Positions 25,746 through 38,914 of a DNA stretch of 64,000 nucleotides are shown piece after piece (within the stretch, counting starts at the first letter, position 1; every line of letters starts with the position of its first letter). A program made the position numbers and the translations under genes. This DNA is from Mycolicibacterium moriokaense. Lineage in GTDB: Bacteria; Actinomycetota; Actinomycetes; Mycobacteriales; Mycobacteriaceae. Under the pieces are notes generated by a model. That model ran no database searches, had not been told where the DNA came from, and was given only the letters and a program-made list of their open reading frames with translations. The stretch lies in assembly GCF_003201655.1 (NCBI RefSeq), contig NZ_QJJU01000001.1:186001-250000 (forward strand), written 5' to 3'.

Positions 25746-26705
25746 GTGGCTGGTTCGGCATTGCGGTTGATCGCATGTGCCGGGCTGCTTACCGCGGGCC
25801 TATTGATGGGCGCCGCGAGCGCGGGGATCGGGGTCGCCGATGCCGATGACTCGACTCATGGCGGAACCGAGGGCACGTCGGTGACCAGCAAAGTCGAGGG
25901 CGGTTCGGACGGCGCAAGGGACGCGACCAAGCACGACCCCCCTACCAGTACCGTCGGCTCAGGGCGCGACGATATCGACGTCAAATCGGCGGTTGAAGAC
26001 AATAAGAAGAATGGTTTGCCGACCGGCAGCAAAAAATCCAATGGAACGATTACCGAGCCAATACAGCACATTCCTCGTAAGGACGAGTCGCCGGCGAGCG
26101 GATTGCCCAATCCGTGCCTCTTATATACGGCATTGGTGATACCCGTCCAGGCGCTTGCCGACGTCTTCGCGGCGATGCAACCCCAGCCCGCACCTTCACC
26201 GGCGCCCGGCCCGGCCTTCAGGACGCGGGAAGAGGCGCCGCCCGTCGCGGACTCGGGCGGCGGAGGGGGCGGAGGGGTCGACCCGGTGTCCATCGGGGTC
26301 GCCTCTGAGCCTCCGGTGCTACGGGCCCCGCTGTTGATTGCACCGCTGCCGATCCCACTCCCGCCTGTTGCGGCGCCGGTCGCGCCGCTCGGAGCCTCTG
26401 CCACGCCGCCGGTTGTTGCCGTCGACACCGTCGCGGTCGGGGCCAATGCCCCGGTGATACGCGGTTCACTGCCGCCGACTGTGGAACAGCCTGCCGAGGC
26501 GCTGACACCGATGAGCGGGCAGGCGACGCGGGCCGGCTACTCGCGCTACCTGCGAACCCCGACGGCCGGTGAGCTTGCAGCTGTCGCGTTGCCCGGGGTC
26601 GCCGGAATGCTGTGCCTCACCTTCGGCGGCGGGTGCATCGGCTACCGGCAGGCCAACAGCCTCCGGTTCCTCCGTGCGCAGGACGCCGAGCGCTTCCTGC
26701 GCTAG
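25746..26705 (+). CDS. Secreted Pro/Ala-rich protein with C-terminal hydrophobic segment
   Basis: A 319-residue protein from GTG 25746 with a GGGAGCGGGGG ribosome site. It has a signal peptide (about 1-30, ending near ASAGIGVADA), a polar low-complexity region (about 35-110), a Pro/Ala-rich segment including GGGGGGVDP and PLPIPLPPVAAPVAPLGA, and a C-terminal hydrophobic stretch (LAAVALPGVAGMLCLTFGGG) followed by basic residues. The C-terminal pattern suggests membrane retention. I do not recognise a family; proteins of this kind are common surface proteins in mycobacteria. Confidence 0.68.
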   Translation: MAGSALRLIACAGLLTAGLLMGAASAGIGVADADDSTHGGTEGTSVTSKVEGGSDGARDATKHDPPTSTVGSGRDDIDVKSAVEDNKKNGLPTGSKKSNGTITEPIQHIPRKDESPASGLPNPCLLYTALVIPVQALADVFAAMQPQPAPSPAPGPAFRTREEAPPVADSGGGGGGGVDPVSIGVASEPPVLRAPLLIAPLPIPLPPVAAPVAPLGASATPPVVAVDTVAVGANAPVIRGSLPPTVEQPAEALTPMSGQATRAGYSRYLRTPTAGELAAVALPGVAGMLCLTFGGGCIGYRQANSLRFLRAQDAERFLR

Positions 26706-26709
26706 GACG

Positions 26710-27168
26710 CTAGCCGCCGAGTGCGGCGATCAGGTCCTTGATACGCGCAGTCTCGTCCTCGGTGGCGGGTTCCTCCGCCTCGACGGCCTCGATGAGGTCC
26801 TTCCGCAGACCCACGCCGCTGGCCGCTTCCTTCGTCGACAGCTTGGCGTGCCCACGGGCGACGTACAGCCGCTGACCCAGCGTGGCGCCCGGCCCGTGCG
26901 CGGCCGTCTCCATCAGCTCGTCGTAGCGGTGCCGCACGCCACTGAGCGCGACGATCACCGACGGGGTGACGCGGCTACGGCCTGCCGCCTCCGACAACGA
27001 GCCCTGGAGTTTGCGGAGACCGGCGAGGATGATACCGGCCCTGTGTGGGAACTCGGAGTCACCCGAGTCAGGAAGCGTGTCGATGGCGGCGGTGTACATA
27101 TGCATCGCCGCATCGGCCATACCAACGATTACTGGAGCTTCACCATCATTCGGCGTCGAATCAGCCAC
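26710..27168 (-). CDS. Small protein with C-terminal helix-turn-helix-like region
   Basis: A 152-residue protein from GTG 27168. The N-terminal part is helical (MADAAMHMYTAAIDTLPDSG), and the C-terminal third (LGQRLYVARGHAKLSTKEAA, then LRKDLIEAVEAEEPATEDET) resembles an XRE-type helix-turn-helix in which the second helix is STKEAASGVGL. It may be a DNA-binding regulator or an adaptor. It is divergent from treS with about 240 bp between them. Confidence 0.6.
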   Translation of the reverse strand: MADSTPNDGEAPVIVGMADAAMHMYTAAIDTLPDSGDSEFPHRAGIILAGLRKLQGSLSEAAGRSRVTPSVIVALSGVRHRYDELMETAAHGPGATLGQRLYVARGHAKLSTKEAASGVGLRKDLIEAVEAEEPATEDETARIKDLIAALGG

Positions 27169-27406
27169 GACTTCTCGATTCCTCGTCGTACAAATAACGC
27201 CAGTGATGGCCAGATCGCCAGACTGACGGATCTAGGACGCCGAAACCGTAACCCGACTTGGTTGCGGATTCAACCGGTACTCAGCAGGAAACGGTTGGCC
27301 CGAGTCCGCGGCTCGGCGGTGTCGAGTTTGCGGGCGTCGGGTGCATCGTTGCAGGCGACCTCGACGGTGATTCAGTTTCGCCAGACATGGGTAGGTTTGA
27401 ACGCTG

Positions 27407-29184
<1,778 letters not shown>

Positions 29185-29188
<4 letters not shown>

Positions 29189-30528
29189 ACCTGCCATTCG
29201 ATGAATGGCTACCCCAGCAACGTTGGTACGCCGGACGCAATCGTGAACTTGCCTCAGCCGAGCCCGGTGTCGTGGTCGCGTTGCGCGACGACCTCGACCT
29301 GGTACTGCTCGGCGTCGCCTACACCGACGGGTCGTTGGAGCGCTACCAGGTGATCGTGCGGTGGGATACCGGGCCTATCGAGGAGTACAGCAGCGTCGCT
29401 ACCATCGGCGGCGACGACGACCGGACCGCCTACGACGCGCTTTACAACCCAGCCGACGCGAAATACCTACTGTCGCTTTTTGATTCGTCCGCAACAGTCG
29501 GCCCGCCCGAGAACATGGTGCGCTTTAGCACGGAGCCTGACGCCGGGCTTCCACTCGATGCGGCGCCGCGGGTGACCAGCGCCGAGCAGAGCAACACCAG
29601 CGTGATCTTCGAGGAAAAGGCCGTCTTCAAGGTATTCCGCCGGATCACGCCGGGCACCAATCCAGACATCGAACTCAACAGGGTGTTGGCCCGTGCCGAA
29701 AACCCGCACGTGGCAAGGTTGCTCGGCGCCTACGAGACGTCATGCGACGGGCAACCCTACGCGCTCGGAATGGTGACCGAGTTCGCCGCCAACTCTGCAG
29801 AGGGCTGGGACATGGCCATGGCAAGCACCCGCGACCTGTTCGCCGAGGGCGACCTCTACGCCGACGAGGTCGGCGGTGACTTCGCAGGCGAGTCGTACCG
29901 CCTCGGCGAGGCGGTCGCGTCGGTACACGGCACACTCGCCGAGCAGCTCGGCACGTCGACCGCCCTGTTCCCGGCCGACATCGTGCTCGAGCGACTGTCG
30001 GCGGCGTCGGCGTCGGTGCCCGAACTTGAGCAGTACGTGCCGCTGATCGAGGAGCGCTACCGCAAGCTGACGGAGGAGACGATCACCGTCCAACGGATTC
30101 ACGGCGACCTGCACCTCGGGCAGGTGCTGCGCACACCCGAGGGCTGGCTGCTTATCGACTTCGAGGGCGAGCCGGGACAGCCGCTCGATGAACGACGCCG
30201 ACCCGACTGCACGCTGCGGGATGTGGCAGGCGTGCTGCGGTCGTTCGAGTACGCGGCCTACCAACGGCTGATGGAGCAGGCCTCCGAATCTGGAACCGAG
30301 GACCGGGACCGGCAGCTGGGCGCGCGGGCACGCGAATGGGTGGACCGCAACGCGGCCGCGTTCTGCGAAGGCTATGCGGCGGTGTCCGGTGCCGACCCGC
30401 GCGACTCCGTGCATCTGCTCGAGGCCTACGAGCTCGACAAGGCGGTGTACGAGGCCGCCTACGAGGCGCGGCACCGGCCGAGCTGGCTGCAGATCCCGCT
30501 GAAATCCATTGCGCGGATTGTGAGCTAG
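29185..30528 (+). CDS. mak: Maltokinase
   Basis: A 447-residue aminoglycoside-kinase-fold enzyme. The start [20 protein letters not shown] is the typical cap region, [19 protein letters not shown] holds the nucleotide-binding Lys, [12 protein letters not shown] is the catalytic loop with its Asp, and [17 protein letters not shown] is the metal-binding DFG-like motif. It phosphorylates maltose to maltose-1-phosphate with ATP, in partnership with TreS. Some bacteria fuse the two genes; here they overlap by 4 nt. Confidence 0.95.
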
Positions 30529-30607
30529 TCCAGTACAGAGGGCAACCCGCAGCAGTCTCGCCGGTTTCTCACAGGTTCACGCAACCTACTGATGACTCAC
30601 TGGTGGT

Positions 30608-32512
30608 GTGACAGCAACGTTAGAGACACCGCCCGCCGACACCGACAGCGTTCCGCGCACCCGGCTGACCGCGGCCACGTGGAACCGGGTGGGCCTCGTC
30701 GTTCTCCTGGTCGGTACCGCGGTGATGTACCTGTGGAACATCACCATCAACGGCATGGGCAACCAGTTCTATGCCGCTGCGGCGCAGGCAGGTTCGAACG
30801 ACTGGGAAGCGTTGTTGTTCGGCTCGCTCGACCCGCATAACTTCATCACCGTCGACAAGCCACCGGTTTCGCAATGGGTGATGGGGCTGTCAGGACAGAT
30901 ATTCGGCTTCAGCAGCGCGAGCATGATGATCCCGCAGGCGTTGATGGCGGTGGCCGCCGTCGCCCTGCTGTACGGTGCGGTCGCGCGCATCAGCGGCCCG
31001 CGAACCGGGTTGCTCGCAGGCGCGGTGCTCGCGTTGACGCCGGTGGCCACGTTGATGTTTCGGTTCAACAATCCTGACGCCGTGATGGTGCTGCTGATGA
31101 CCGCCGCGGCGTACTGCACCGTGCGTGCGTTGCAGCAGGCGAGCCTGAAATGGTTGGCATGGGCCGCCGTCGCACTGGGTTTCGCGTTCCTGGCCAAGAT
31201 GCTCGAGGGGTTGATGGTCGCCCCTGCCCTTGCCGCCGCGTATCTCATCGCCGCGCCGACGACGCTGTGGGCCCGCCTGCGGCACGTGGGGGTGGCGGCC
31301 ATTGCGTTCGTCGTCTCGGCGGGCTGGTTCGTGGTGCTGACCCTGCTGTGGCCCGCGTCGTCACGTCCGTACATCGCGGGTTCGACCGATAACAACTTCA
31401 TGAATCTGGTGTTGGGCTACAACGGGTTCGCCCGCGTGCTCGGCCGCAACCATATGGGGTTCGGTACGCCGCAGAACCTGGTCGGAGGGGCGGCGGGCGC
31501 ACAGCTGCATGTCGCGGGGCACGGTGGGTTGGGTGGGTTCGGCGATCAAGCGCAAGGCTTGTCGCGGTTGTTCGCTGGGGAGTTCGGCTTCGAGATCGGT
31601 TGGCTGGTGCCAGCCGCTCTACTGGCGACCGCGCTGGTGGTGCTCTCCCGCGGGCGCGCGCCGCGGACGGATCCGGTGCGGGCTGCGGCTGTCCTATTCG
31701 GCGGCTGGCTCGTGGTGGACGGGCTTGTGCTGAGCTTCATGCACGGCTCGATCCACGCCTACTATTGCCTGTCCGTTGCCCCGCCGATCGCAGCGATGTT
31801 CGCGATCGCCGTGCACGAACTGTGGCAGCACCGCGAAAAGTACTTGTACCGAGGTGGTTTGGCCGTATTGATTGGCGGCACCGGTGTGTGGAGTTGGTTC
31901 ATCCTCGGCCGCAACGGCGACTGGCTACCGGCGTTGCGGTGGACGATTCTGGTGTTTGCGATCGCTGCCGCGGTCACGCTACTCGGGCCGTGGGCGACGG
32001 GGATGCGCCACAGGGTGGCGCTCGGCGCGCTTGGCATCGGACTGGTTAGCGCGCTTGCCGGACCCGCCGCATATTCAATCGCGACCGTAGGCCAGCCGCA
32101 TGAAGGCGGCGGACCGTCCGTCGGTCCCGCCGATGCGTCGAAGCACGGCGGGTTCGGCTTATTCCAGAACAAGGACAACGCGGACCTCGACGCGATTCTG
32201 AAGGGCACGAACACCGAGTGGTCCGCCGCGATCCTGCGCTCCTCATCCGCGGCGGGACTCGAATTGTCCACCGACACAGCGGTCATGGCGATCGGCGGCT
32301 TCTCGGGTAGCGACCCGGCCCCGACGCTGAGCCAGTTCCAGGACGACGTGGCACAGCACAAGGTCGCCTACTACATCGTCATGAACACTCGTGGCCGCGG
32401 GCCGGGTTGGGGCAACAGGGGGCACGCCGACATCGCGAACTGGGTCGCGGCCACCTTCCGCAGGTCCTCGGTGGGGGATGCCACGGTGTACAACCTGTCG
32501 ACGCCGAAGTAG
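30608..32512 (+). CDS. Polytopic glycosyltransferase, GT39/ArnT-like (YkcB type)
   Basis: A 634-residue membrane protein from GTG 30608 with about 11-13 membrane segments. The first external loop has the acidic catalytic motif region (ITINGMGNQFYAAAAQAGSN, then DPHNFITVDKPPVSQWVMGL), typical of ArnT/PMT-type transferases that use polyprenyl-phosphate sugars. A C-terminal extracytoplasmic domain (about 500-634) ends KVAYYIVMNTRGRGPGWGNR. It probably transfers a sugar to a cell-envelope acceptor. Donor and acceptor are unknown. It lies 80 bp behind mak but shares no pathway motif with it. Confidence 0.8.
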   Translation: MTATLETPPADTDSVPRTRLTAATWNRVGLVVLLVGTAVMYLWNITINGMGNQFYAAAAQAGSNDWEALLFGSLDPHNFITVDKPPVSQWVMGLSGQIFGFSSASMMIPQALMAVAAVALLYGAVARISGPRTGLLAGAVLALTPVATLMFRFNNPDAVMVLLMTAAAYCTVRALQQASLKWLAWAAVALGFAFLAKMLEGLMVAPALAAAYLIAAPTTLWARLRHVGVAAIAFVVSAGWFVVLTLLWPASSRPYIAGSTDNNFMNLVLGYNGFARVLGRNHMGFGTPQNLVGGAAGAQLHVAGHGGLGGFGDQAQGLSRLFAGEFGFEIGWLVPAALLATALVVLSRGRAPRTDPVRAAAVLFGGWLVVDGLVLSFMHGSIHAYYCLSVAPPIAAMFAIAVHELWQHREKYLYRGGLAVLIGGTGVWSWFILGRNGDWLPALRWTILVFAIAAAVTLLGPWATGMRHRVALGALGIGLVSALAGPAAYSIATVGQPHEGGGPSVGPADASKHGGFGLFQNKDNADLDAILKGTNTEWSAAILRSSSAAGLELSTDTAVMAIGGFSGSDPAPTLSQFQDDVAQHKVAYYIVMNTRGRGPGWGNRGHADIANWVAATFRRSSVGDATVYNLSTPK

Positions 32513-32514
32513 CG

Positions 32515-33336
32515 CTAACGCACCAGCCGGCGCAGCAACGCCGACGCCATGGCGATGCCTGCGACCGCGGCGACTACAAGCACAGTGATGTCGAGAAGGC
32601 CGTTGGTCGGCGAGCCGATCAGCAGTCCGCGAAGCGCGTTGACCTCGTAGCTGAGCGGGTTGACGGCCGACAGCCAGCGCAGCCACTGCGGCATCACGTC
32701 CACCGGATAGAGCGCGTTCGACGCGAAGAACAGCGGCATCGTGATCGCCTGCCCGATGCCCATCAGTCGGTCCCTGTTGCGAACCAGGCCGGCAAGCGTC
32801 ATCGACAGACACGCGAAGAACGCCGCGCCAAGTACCACAACACCCATCGCGCCAAGGATTCTCAGCGGGTTGACGGTCATGTGCACGCCGAGCAGGTATG
32901 CCAGTGCCACCACGCCGATAACCTGCACCACCGAGCGCACCCCGGCCGCGAACGCCTTCCCGGTGATCAGCGCCGAGGCGGGAGCAGGCGTCACCATCAG
33001 CTTGGCAAGGATGCCTGCGTCACGGTCCCAGATGATCTGGATGCCGTAGAAGATCGAGATAAACAGCGCCGACTGCGCGATGATGCCTGGGGCCAAGAAC
33101 GCCAGGTACGGCACGTGGCCGGTGTCTATGACATGCAGCCGGGAGAACGTCTGTCCGAAGATCAACAGCCACAGCGCAGGCTGCACCATCCTGGTCAGCA
33201 GTTCGGTTCGGTCGTGGCGCAGCTTCTGCAGCTCCACCAGCGCGAAGGCGCCGATCCCAACGGCGATTCCACGGATGCGCCGCCACCCCCGCGGCGCGCG
33301 GACAATTTCCACCGCGACCTTCGGCTCAACTGACAC
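32515..33336 (-). CDS. ABC-2 exporter permease (DrrB-like)
   Basis: A 273-residue ABC-2 permease with six membrane segments. The start GTG 33336 (VSVEPKVAVEIV) has AGAAGGACGG upstream and overlaps the ATPase stop by 11 nt. LAFLAPGIIAQSALFISIFY and WDRDAGILAKLMVTPAPASA are family signatures of the daunorubicin-type exporters. With the upstream ATPase it should export a drug or lipid. Its end lies 2 bp from the convergent glycosyltransferase stop. Confidence 0.88.
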   Translation of the reverse strand: MSVEPKVAVEIVRAPRGWRRIRGIAVGIGAFALVELQKLRHDRTELLTRMVQPALWLLIFGQTFSRLHVIDTGHVPYLAFLAPGIIAQSALFISIFYGIQIIWDRDAGILAKLMVTPAPASALITGKAFAAGVRSVVQVIGVVALAYLLGVHMTVNPLRILGAMGVVVLGAAFFACLSMTLAGLVRNRDRLMGIGQAITMPLFFASNALYPVDVMPQWLRWLSAVNPLSYEVNALRGLLIGSPTNGLLDITVLVVAAVAGIAMASALLRRLVR

Positions 33337-34138
33337 GGCGCGCCGTCCTTCTGCTTGACCGCACCGCGCGGAACCCGGTCTGTGAGTTGTCCTCGGCCAG
33401 ATCTGAACCGGCGTAGTGACGGAAGACATCCTCGAGCGTCGCGTCGCGCGCCACTGTCTTCTTCAACTCGTTCGGCGAGCCGACCGCTTGCAACCGACCG
33501 TGGTGCATCAGCGCCACCCGATCGCACAATGCGTCGGCCTCCTGCATGTAGTGGGTGGTGAGCAGCACCGTCATGCCGAATTCGTTCTGCATGCGGCCCA
33601 CCTGAGCCCAGACGCTGTCGCGGGCAATGGGATCCAGCCCCACCGTCGGCTCGTCGAGGATCAGTAGCGATGGACGGTTCACCAATGCCTGCGCCAACTC
33701 GAGCCTGCGGACCATGCCGCCGGAGTAGGTGCCTGCCAGCCCTTCGGCGACGTCGAGCAGTTGCATCGCCTCCAGTGCTTCGTCGACCCGATCGGACCGT
33801 TGCTTGCGTGGTACGTCGTACAGCCGCGCGAACAGCTCGACGTTCTGCCTGCCCGTCAATGCCGACTCGATTGAAAGTTGTTGCGGCACATAGCCGATGT
33901 TGTGCCGAATGTCCATCGTGTGCCGACGTGAGTCGAGGCCGAAGATCTGCACCTCGCCTCGCTGGACCGGTGTCAGCGTGGTCAGCACACGCACGACCGT
34001 TGTCTTGCCCGCCCCGTTCGGCCCGAGCAGGCCGACTGTCTCGCCGGATCGCACCTGCAGGCTGAGATCGTCGACCGCGGTGAAATGGCCGTAGCGGTGG
34101 GTCAGGTGCTGACAGTCGATCGCAAGCGGCGTTGTCAT
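33326..34138 (-). CDS. ABC exporter ATPase (DrrA-like)
   Basis: A 270-residue ATPase. Walker A GPNGAGKTT (about 39-47), signature YSGGMVRRLELAQAL, Walker B LLILDEPTVGLDP and H-loop TTHYMQEADAL are intact. The C-terminal tail (DATLEDVFRHYAG) is the DrrA-type extension. Its start overlaps the stop of the MarR regulator by 4 nt, so regulator, ATPase and permease form one operon and the exporter is probably induced by a MarR ligand. Confidence 0.9.
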   Translation of the reverse strand: MTTPLAIDCQHLTHRYGHFTAVDDLSLQVRSGETVGLLGPNGAGKTTVVRVLTTLTPVQRGEVQIFGLDSRRHTMDIRHNIGYVPQQLSIESALTGRQNVELFARLYDVPRKQRSDRVDEALEAMQLLDVAEGLAGTYSGGMVRRLELAQALVNRPSLLILDEPTVGLDPIARDSVWAQVGRMQNEFGMTVLLTTHYMQEADALCDRVALMHHGRLQAVGSPNELKKTVARDATLEDVFRHYAGSDLAEDNSQTGFRAVRSSRRTARRVS

Positions 34139-34587
34139 GGTTGCCTCTCGTGCAGCATGCAGGTCATCTCGGCGAGGACCTCCAGTCCGCGTTCAAGGCT
34201 GTCGAGTTGGTCGACGTCCAGTTCGTCGAGCACCGTCGACAGTGCGGCCCGTCGCGCCGCGCGGGACTCGTCGGCGATGCGCTGTGCGGGCTCGGTCAGC
34301 CGCAGCCGGCCCACTCTGCGGTCGTCGGAGTCGATGGTGCGGACCAGCAGGCCGTCGGCCGCCAGCTTGGATACCAATGTCGATGCCGTGTTGGGTACCA
34401 ACCCCAACTCGGTGGCCGCCTCGCGCACCGAGATACCCGGTTGGCGGCCGACCAACCGCAGCATTTCGCCCTGCGATTGCGTCAGGCCTGCGGCGTCGAA
34501 CCCTCCCCCCGTCGACCTGCGCAGCTGTCGGCGGAACCGCCCCACCACGCTGAACAGCTCGGTGATCAGGTCGTTGCGGGTGTTCAC
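34135..34587 (-). CDS. MarR-family regulator of the ABC exporter
   Basis: A 150-residue winged-helix regulator starting at GTG 34587. VREAATELGLVPNTASTLVS is the recognition-helix region and DSDDRRVGRLRLTEPAQRI is the wing. A TATA-like TAATAT on the minus strand and a perfect palindrome just upstream indicate autorepression and leaderless transcription. It is the first gene of the exporter operon, overlapping the ATPase by 4 nt. Confidence 0.9.
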   Translation of the reverse strand: MNTRNDLITELFSVVGRFRRQLRRSTGGGFDAAGLTQSQGEMLRLVGRQPGISVREAATELGLVPNTASTLVSKLAADGLLVRTIDSDDRRVGRLRLTEPAQRIADESRAARRAALSTVLDELDVDQLDSLERGLEVLAEMTCMLHERQP

Positions 34588-34598
34588 TCGTCCGATAT

Positions 34599-34617
34599 TA
34601 CCTCTGTTACAGAGGTA
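34599..34617. promoter_or_regulatory. MarR operator palindrome overlapping promoter
   Basis: TACCTCTGTTACAGAGGTA is a perfect 8-bp inverted repeat with a 3-nt centre, 12 nt upstream of the MarR start. On the minus strand the adjoining TAATAT (34595-34600) is a good -10 hexamer lying 7 nt before the GTG. A repressor bound here would cover the promoter. The size and position fit MarR autoregulation. Confidence 0.7.
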
Positions 34618-34626
34618 TTTTCTCCG

Positions 34627-35403
34627 CTATGGCGTCACCGCGTCCGGTGACTCCGGCAATACCTGGCCACCGTCGACGGCGATGGCCTGGCCGGTGATGT
34701 ACTCCGCCTCGTCACTGGCCAGGAACGCCGCCGCATATCCGATGTCTTCCGGCGTGCCGAGCGCGCCCGCCGGGATCGCCCGCGCCATCTGAGCCAGATA
34801 GTCGTCGCCGAGATCGGCAAGCCCCTCGGTGAGGATGTTTCCCGGCAGCACCGAATTGACGGTGATCCTGTGCGGGGCGAGTTCGATGGCGGCGGTGCGC
34901 ATGAAACCCAACTGCGCGGCCTTTGATGCGCCGTAGTGCGACCAGCCGGGAAACCCGGTGATCGGGCCGGTGATCGACGACGTCAGCACGATGCGACCCC
35001 GGCCAGACGCGATCAGCGCGTCGAGACAGGCCTGCACGCTGTAGACGGTGCCCTTCACGTTGACGTCCAGCACCTCGGTCAGTTGGTCAGGAGTCATGGT
35101 CTGCAGTGACGCGTCGGGGAAGATTCCGGCGTTGGCGCACAACACGTCGAGGCCGCCGAACGCCTCGACGACCGCATTGGCCATCGCTGTGCAGGAATCG
35201 CGATCGGACACGTCGACCACGACGCCGATGACCTTGCCCGAGCCAAGACCGTCGAGCGCGGCGACGGCGGCATCGATGTCGGCCCGCGAGCGCGCGGCGA
35301 CAGCGACATTCGCGTCTGCTGTGGCGAATACCGAGGCGATGCCGCGGCCGATTCCCTTGCTACCACCGGTGACCAACACCGATTTACCCGCCAGTGAGAA
35401 CAT
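34627..35403 (-). CDS. Short-chain dehydrogenase/reductase, FabG-like
   Basis: A 258-residue classical SDR starting [20 protein letters not shown]. It has the TGGSKGIG cofactor motif, CANAGIFP, the catalytic Ser in LTSSITGP and YGASKAAQ with Tyr and Lys; the C-terminus ([14 protein letters not shown]) is canonical. The Arg in AARSRAD after strand two suggests NADPH. A TetR regulator lies 53 bp upstream on the same strand and may control it. Substrate not identifiable. Confidence 0.87.
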   Translation of the reverse strand: MFSLAGKSVLVTGGSKGIGRGIASVFATADANVAVAARSRADIDAAVAALDGLGSGKVIGVVVDVSDRDSCTAMANAVVEAFGGLDVLCANAGIFPDASLQTMTPDQLTEVLDVNVKGTVYSVQACLDALIASGRGRIVLTSSITGPITGFPGWSHYGASKAAQLGFMRTAAIELAPHRITVNSVLPGNILTEGLADLGDDYLAQMARAIPAGALGTPEDIGYAAAFLASDEAEYITGQAIAVDGGQVLPESPDAVTP

Positions 35404-35456
35404 GCGGAACAGTCTCGGCCATCGACGGCGGCACCGCAGAGCGGAGGATGGCTCGG

Positions 35457-36014
35457 CTACGGACGCAGCATGAAGTCCAGGAAGCGGTCGCGCAGTTCGG
35501 GAGGCGCCGACGGGGTAGAGCCCGACGTGTGCATCAGTCCGACGCCCGACGCGTACACCACAAGCGCGCGCAGTGCGGCGTCCTCTGGCTCGAACCCGAA
35601 GTCGATGAACGCCTGCCGGACGGCCCGCACCACGCGGCCGTCGCTCTGCTGGACGCTTGCCAGTGCGGCGTCGTCGGTGAGCGCCCATACCCGCATCGCA
35701 CGCTCGAGCGCCCAGTGCTTCGGGGCGACCAGCGTCCGCATCATCACGTCAAGGCGTTCCCGCGGGTCGACGTCCGGCATGTTCTCGAACGGCCGCCGGT
35801 TGCGGTCATGGAGGGTGCCCCACGCCTCGACGAGCGCGCCGCGGTATGCGGGCATGTCGGTGAAGTGCCAATAAAAGCTGCCCTTCGTGACATCGAGCCG
35901 CTCGCACAGTGCATCGATCCGCAGCGCGTTTGGTCCGCCGTCGGCAAGAACAGCAAATCCGGCCTCGATCCAGTCGTCGGCCGACAGCCGACGGCCACCG
36001 CGCCGCGGTGTCAT
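35457..36014 (-). CDS. TetR-family transcriptional regulator
   Basis: A 185-residue regulator. The N-terminal helix-turn-helix reads [20 protein letters not shown], then [15 protein letters not shown] with the usual TKGSFYWHF recognition helix. The start is taken at ATG 36014 (MTPRRGGRR); ATG 36026 is possible and neither has a clear ribosome site. It precedes an SDR gene on the same strand. The ligand is unknown. Confidence 0.85.
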   Translation of the reverse strand: MTPRRGGRRLSADDWIEAGFAVLADGGPNALRIDALCERLDVTKGSFYWHFTDMPAYRGALVEAWGTLHDRNRRPFENMPDVDPRERLDVMMRTLVAPKHWALERAMRVWALTDDAALASVQQSDGRVVRAVRQAFIDFGFEPEDAALRALVVYASGVGLMHTSGSTPSAPPELRDRFLDFMLRP

Positions 36015-36409
36015 GCTGGGCAGCATACGGGGAGACAGGGCACCGTTGTTGACACCTGCGAAAATTACTTTTGATGGCGGTGCTGGCAACCGTGACCGCC
36101 AGGTAGGGTGCCGCCGCTCAACGGCTCCTACACCGGCCCGCCCGGCCGGTGGCGTCAGCGAGAAATCGTACAAATCCCGAGTGCCATGGCGGCGGCCACG
36201 GTTGCTACAGCGACTAACCGTACCATACGGCCTGGTACGGAAGCGTGAACTCGATCGGCAAGCGTGGTGGCGCACAACGCTTCTGAACCATCTGGGTTAG
36301 CCGCGACCATTTTCCGGCAGCCAGTCGCGCTGCCCGTTCGGCGCAGTTCCTGGCGGTCAATGTAGACCGCGCCGTTTCGCCTCGTCGCTCGTCGGGGCAA
36401 CATGACGGT
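36015..36409. other. Gene-free stretch with a degenerate reading frame
   Basis: No convincing gene lies here. The minus strand between 36226 and 36155 has a 23-codon frame (MVRLVAVATVAAAMALGICT...) that looks like a bare signal peptide followed by a stop, possibly the remains of a secreted protein. The perfect inverted repeat at 36218-36240 overlaps its start. Promoters for the TetR gene and for the acidic protein must also lie in this region. Confidence 0.4.
36218..36240. repeat. Inverted repeat CCGTACCA-N7-TGGTACGG
   Basis: Two perfect 8-bp arms, CCGTACCA (36218-36225) and TGGTACGG (36233-36240), flank 7 nt. There is no poly-T tail. It could be a TetR-type operator or a small hairpin; it lies about 205 bp upstream of the TetR start. 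Confidence 0.5.
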
Positions 36410-36748
36410 ATGGCCGGTGACGAGTTCGACGACATCCCCCTTGAGCCCGCGGAGCAACTCGACTCCGACGAGATCCGCAACGACGACGGCGACGAGGTGG
36501 TTGACCCGCCTGAGCGCTGGATCGCCGCCAAGGATCACGAATCGCTCGACGAACGGCTGTCGGAGGAGACCCCGGACGTGTCTGAAGATGACATCGATCT
36601 TCGCGACGCCGACGACGGTTCGCCGACCGTCGAATCGATGTCCGATGACGCCATCGACCACCTGGACCCCGAGCAGCACGGACGCGAGCGCGGCCAGATC
36701 GACGGTGCGCCGGAGGACGGCGACTCGTTCTTCGTCGTCGTCGACTGA
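36410..36748 (+). CDS. Small highly acidic conserved-type protein
   Basis: A 112-residue protein dominated by Asp and Glu (MAGDEFDDIPLEPAEQLDSD, then ETPDVSEDDIDLRDADDG). One conserved-looking segment is DPPERWIAAKDHESLDERLS. It lacks a signal peptide, membrane helix or enzyme motif. Similar small acidic proteins are common and uncharacterised in actinobacteria. It is convergent with glgX, whose stop lies 11 bp downstream. Confidence 0.65.
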   Translation: MAGDEFDDIPLEPAEQLDSDEIRNDDGDEVVDPPERWIAAKDHESLDERLSEETPDVSEDDIDLRDADDGSPTVESMSDDAIDHLDPEQHGRERGQIDGAPEDGDSFFVVVD

Positions 36749-36759
36749 GCTAGTCCGAA

Positions 36760-38874
<2,115 letters not shown>

Positions 38875-38914
38875 CCCGCCATCGCTCACCACGGCGACGA
38901 TACGGTGTCGATCG

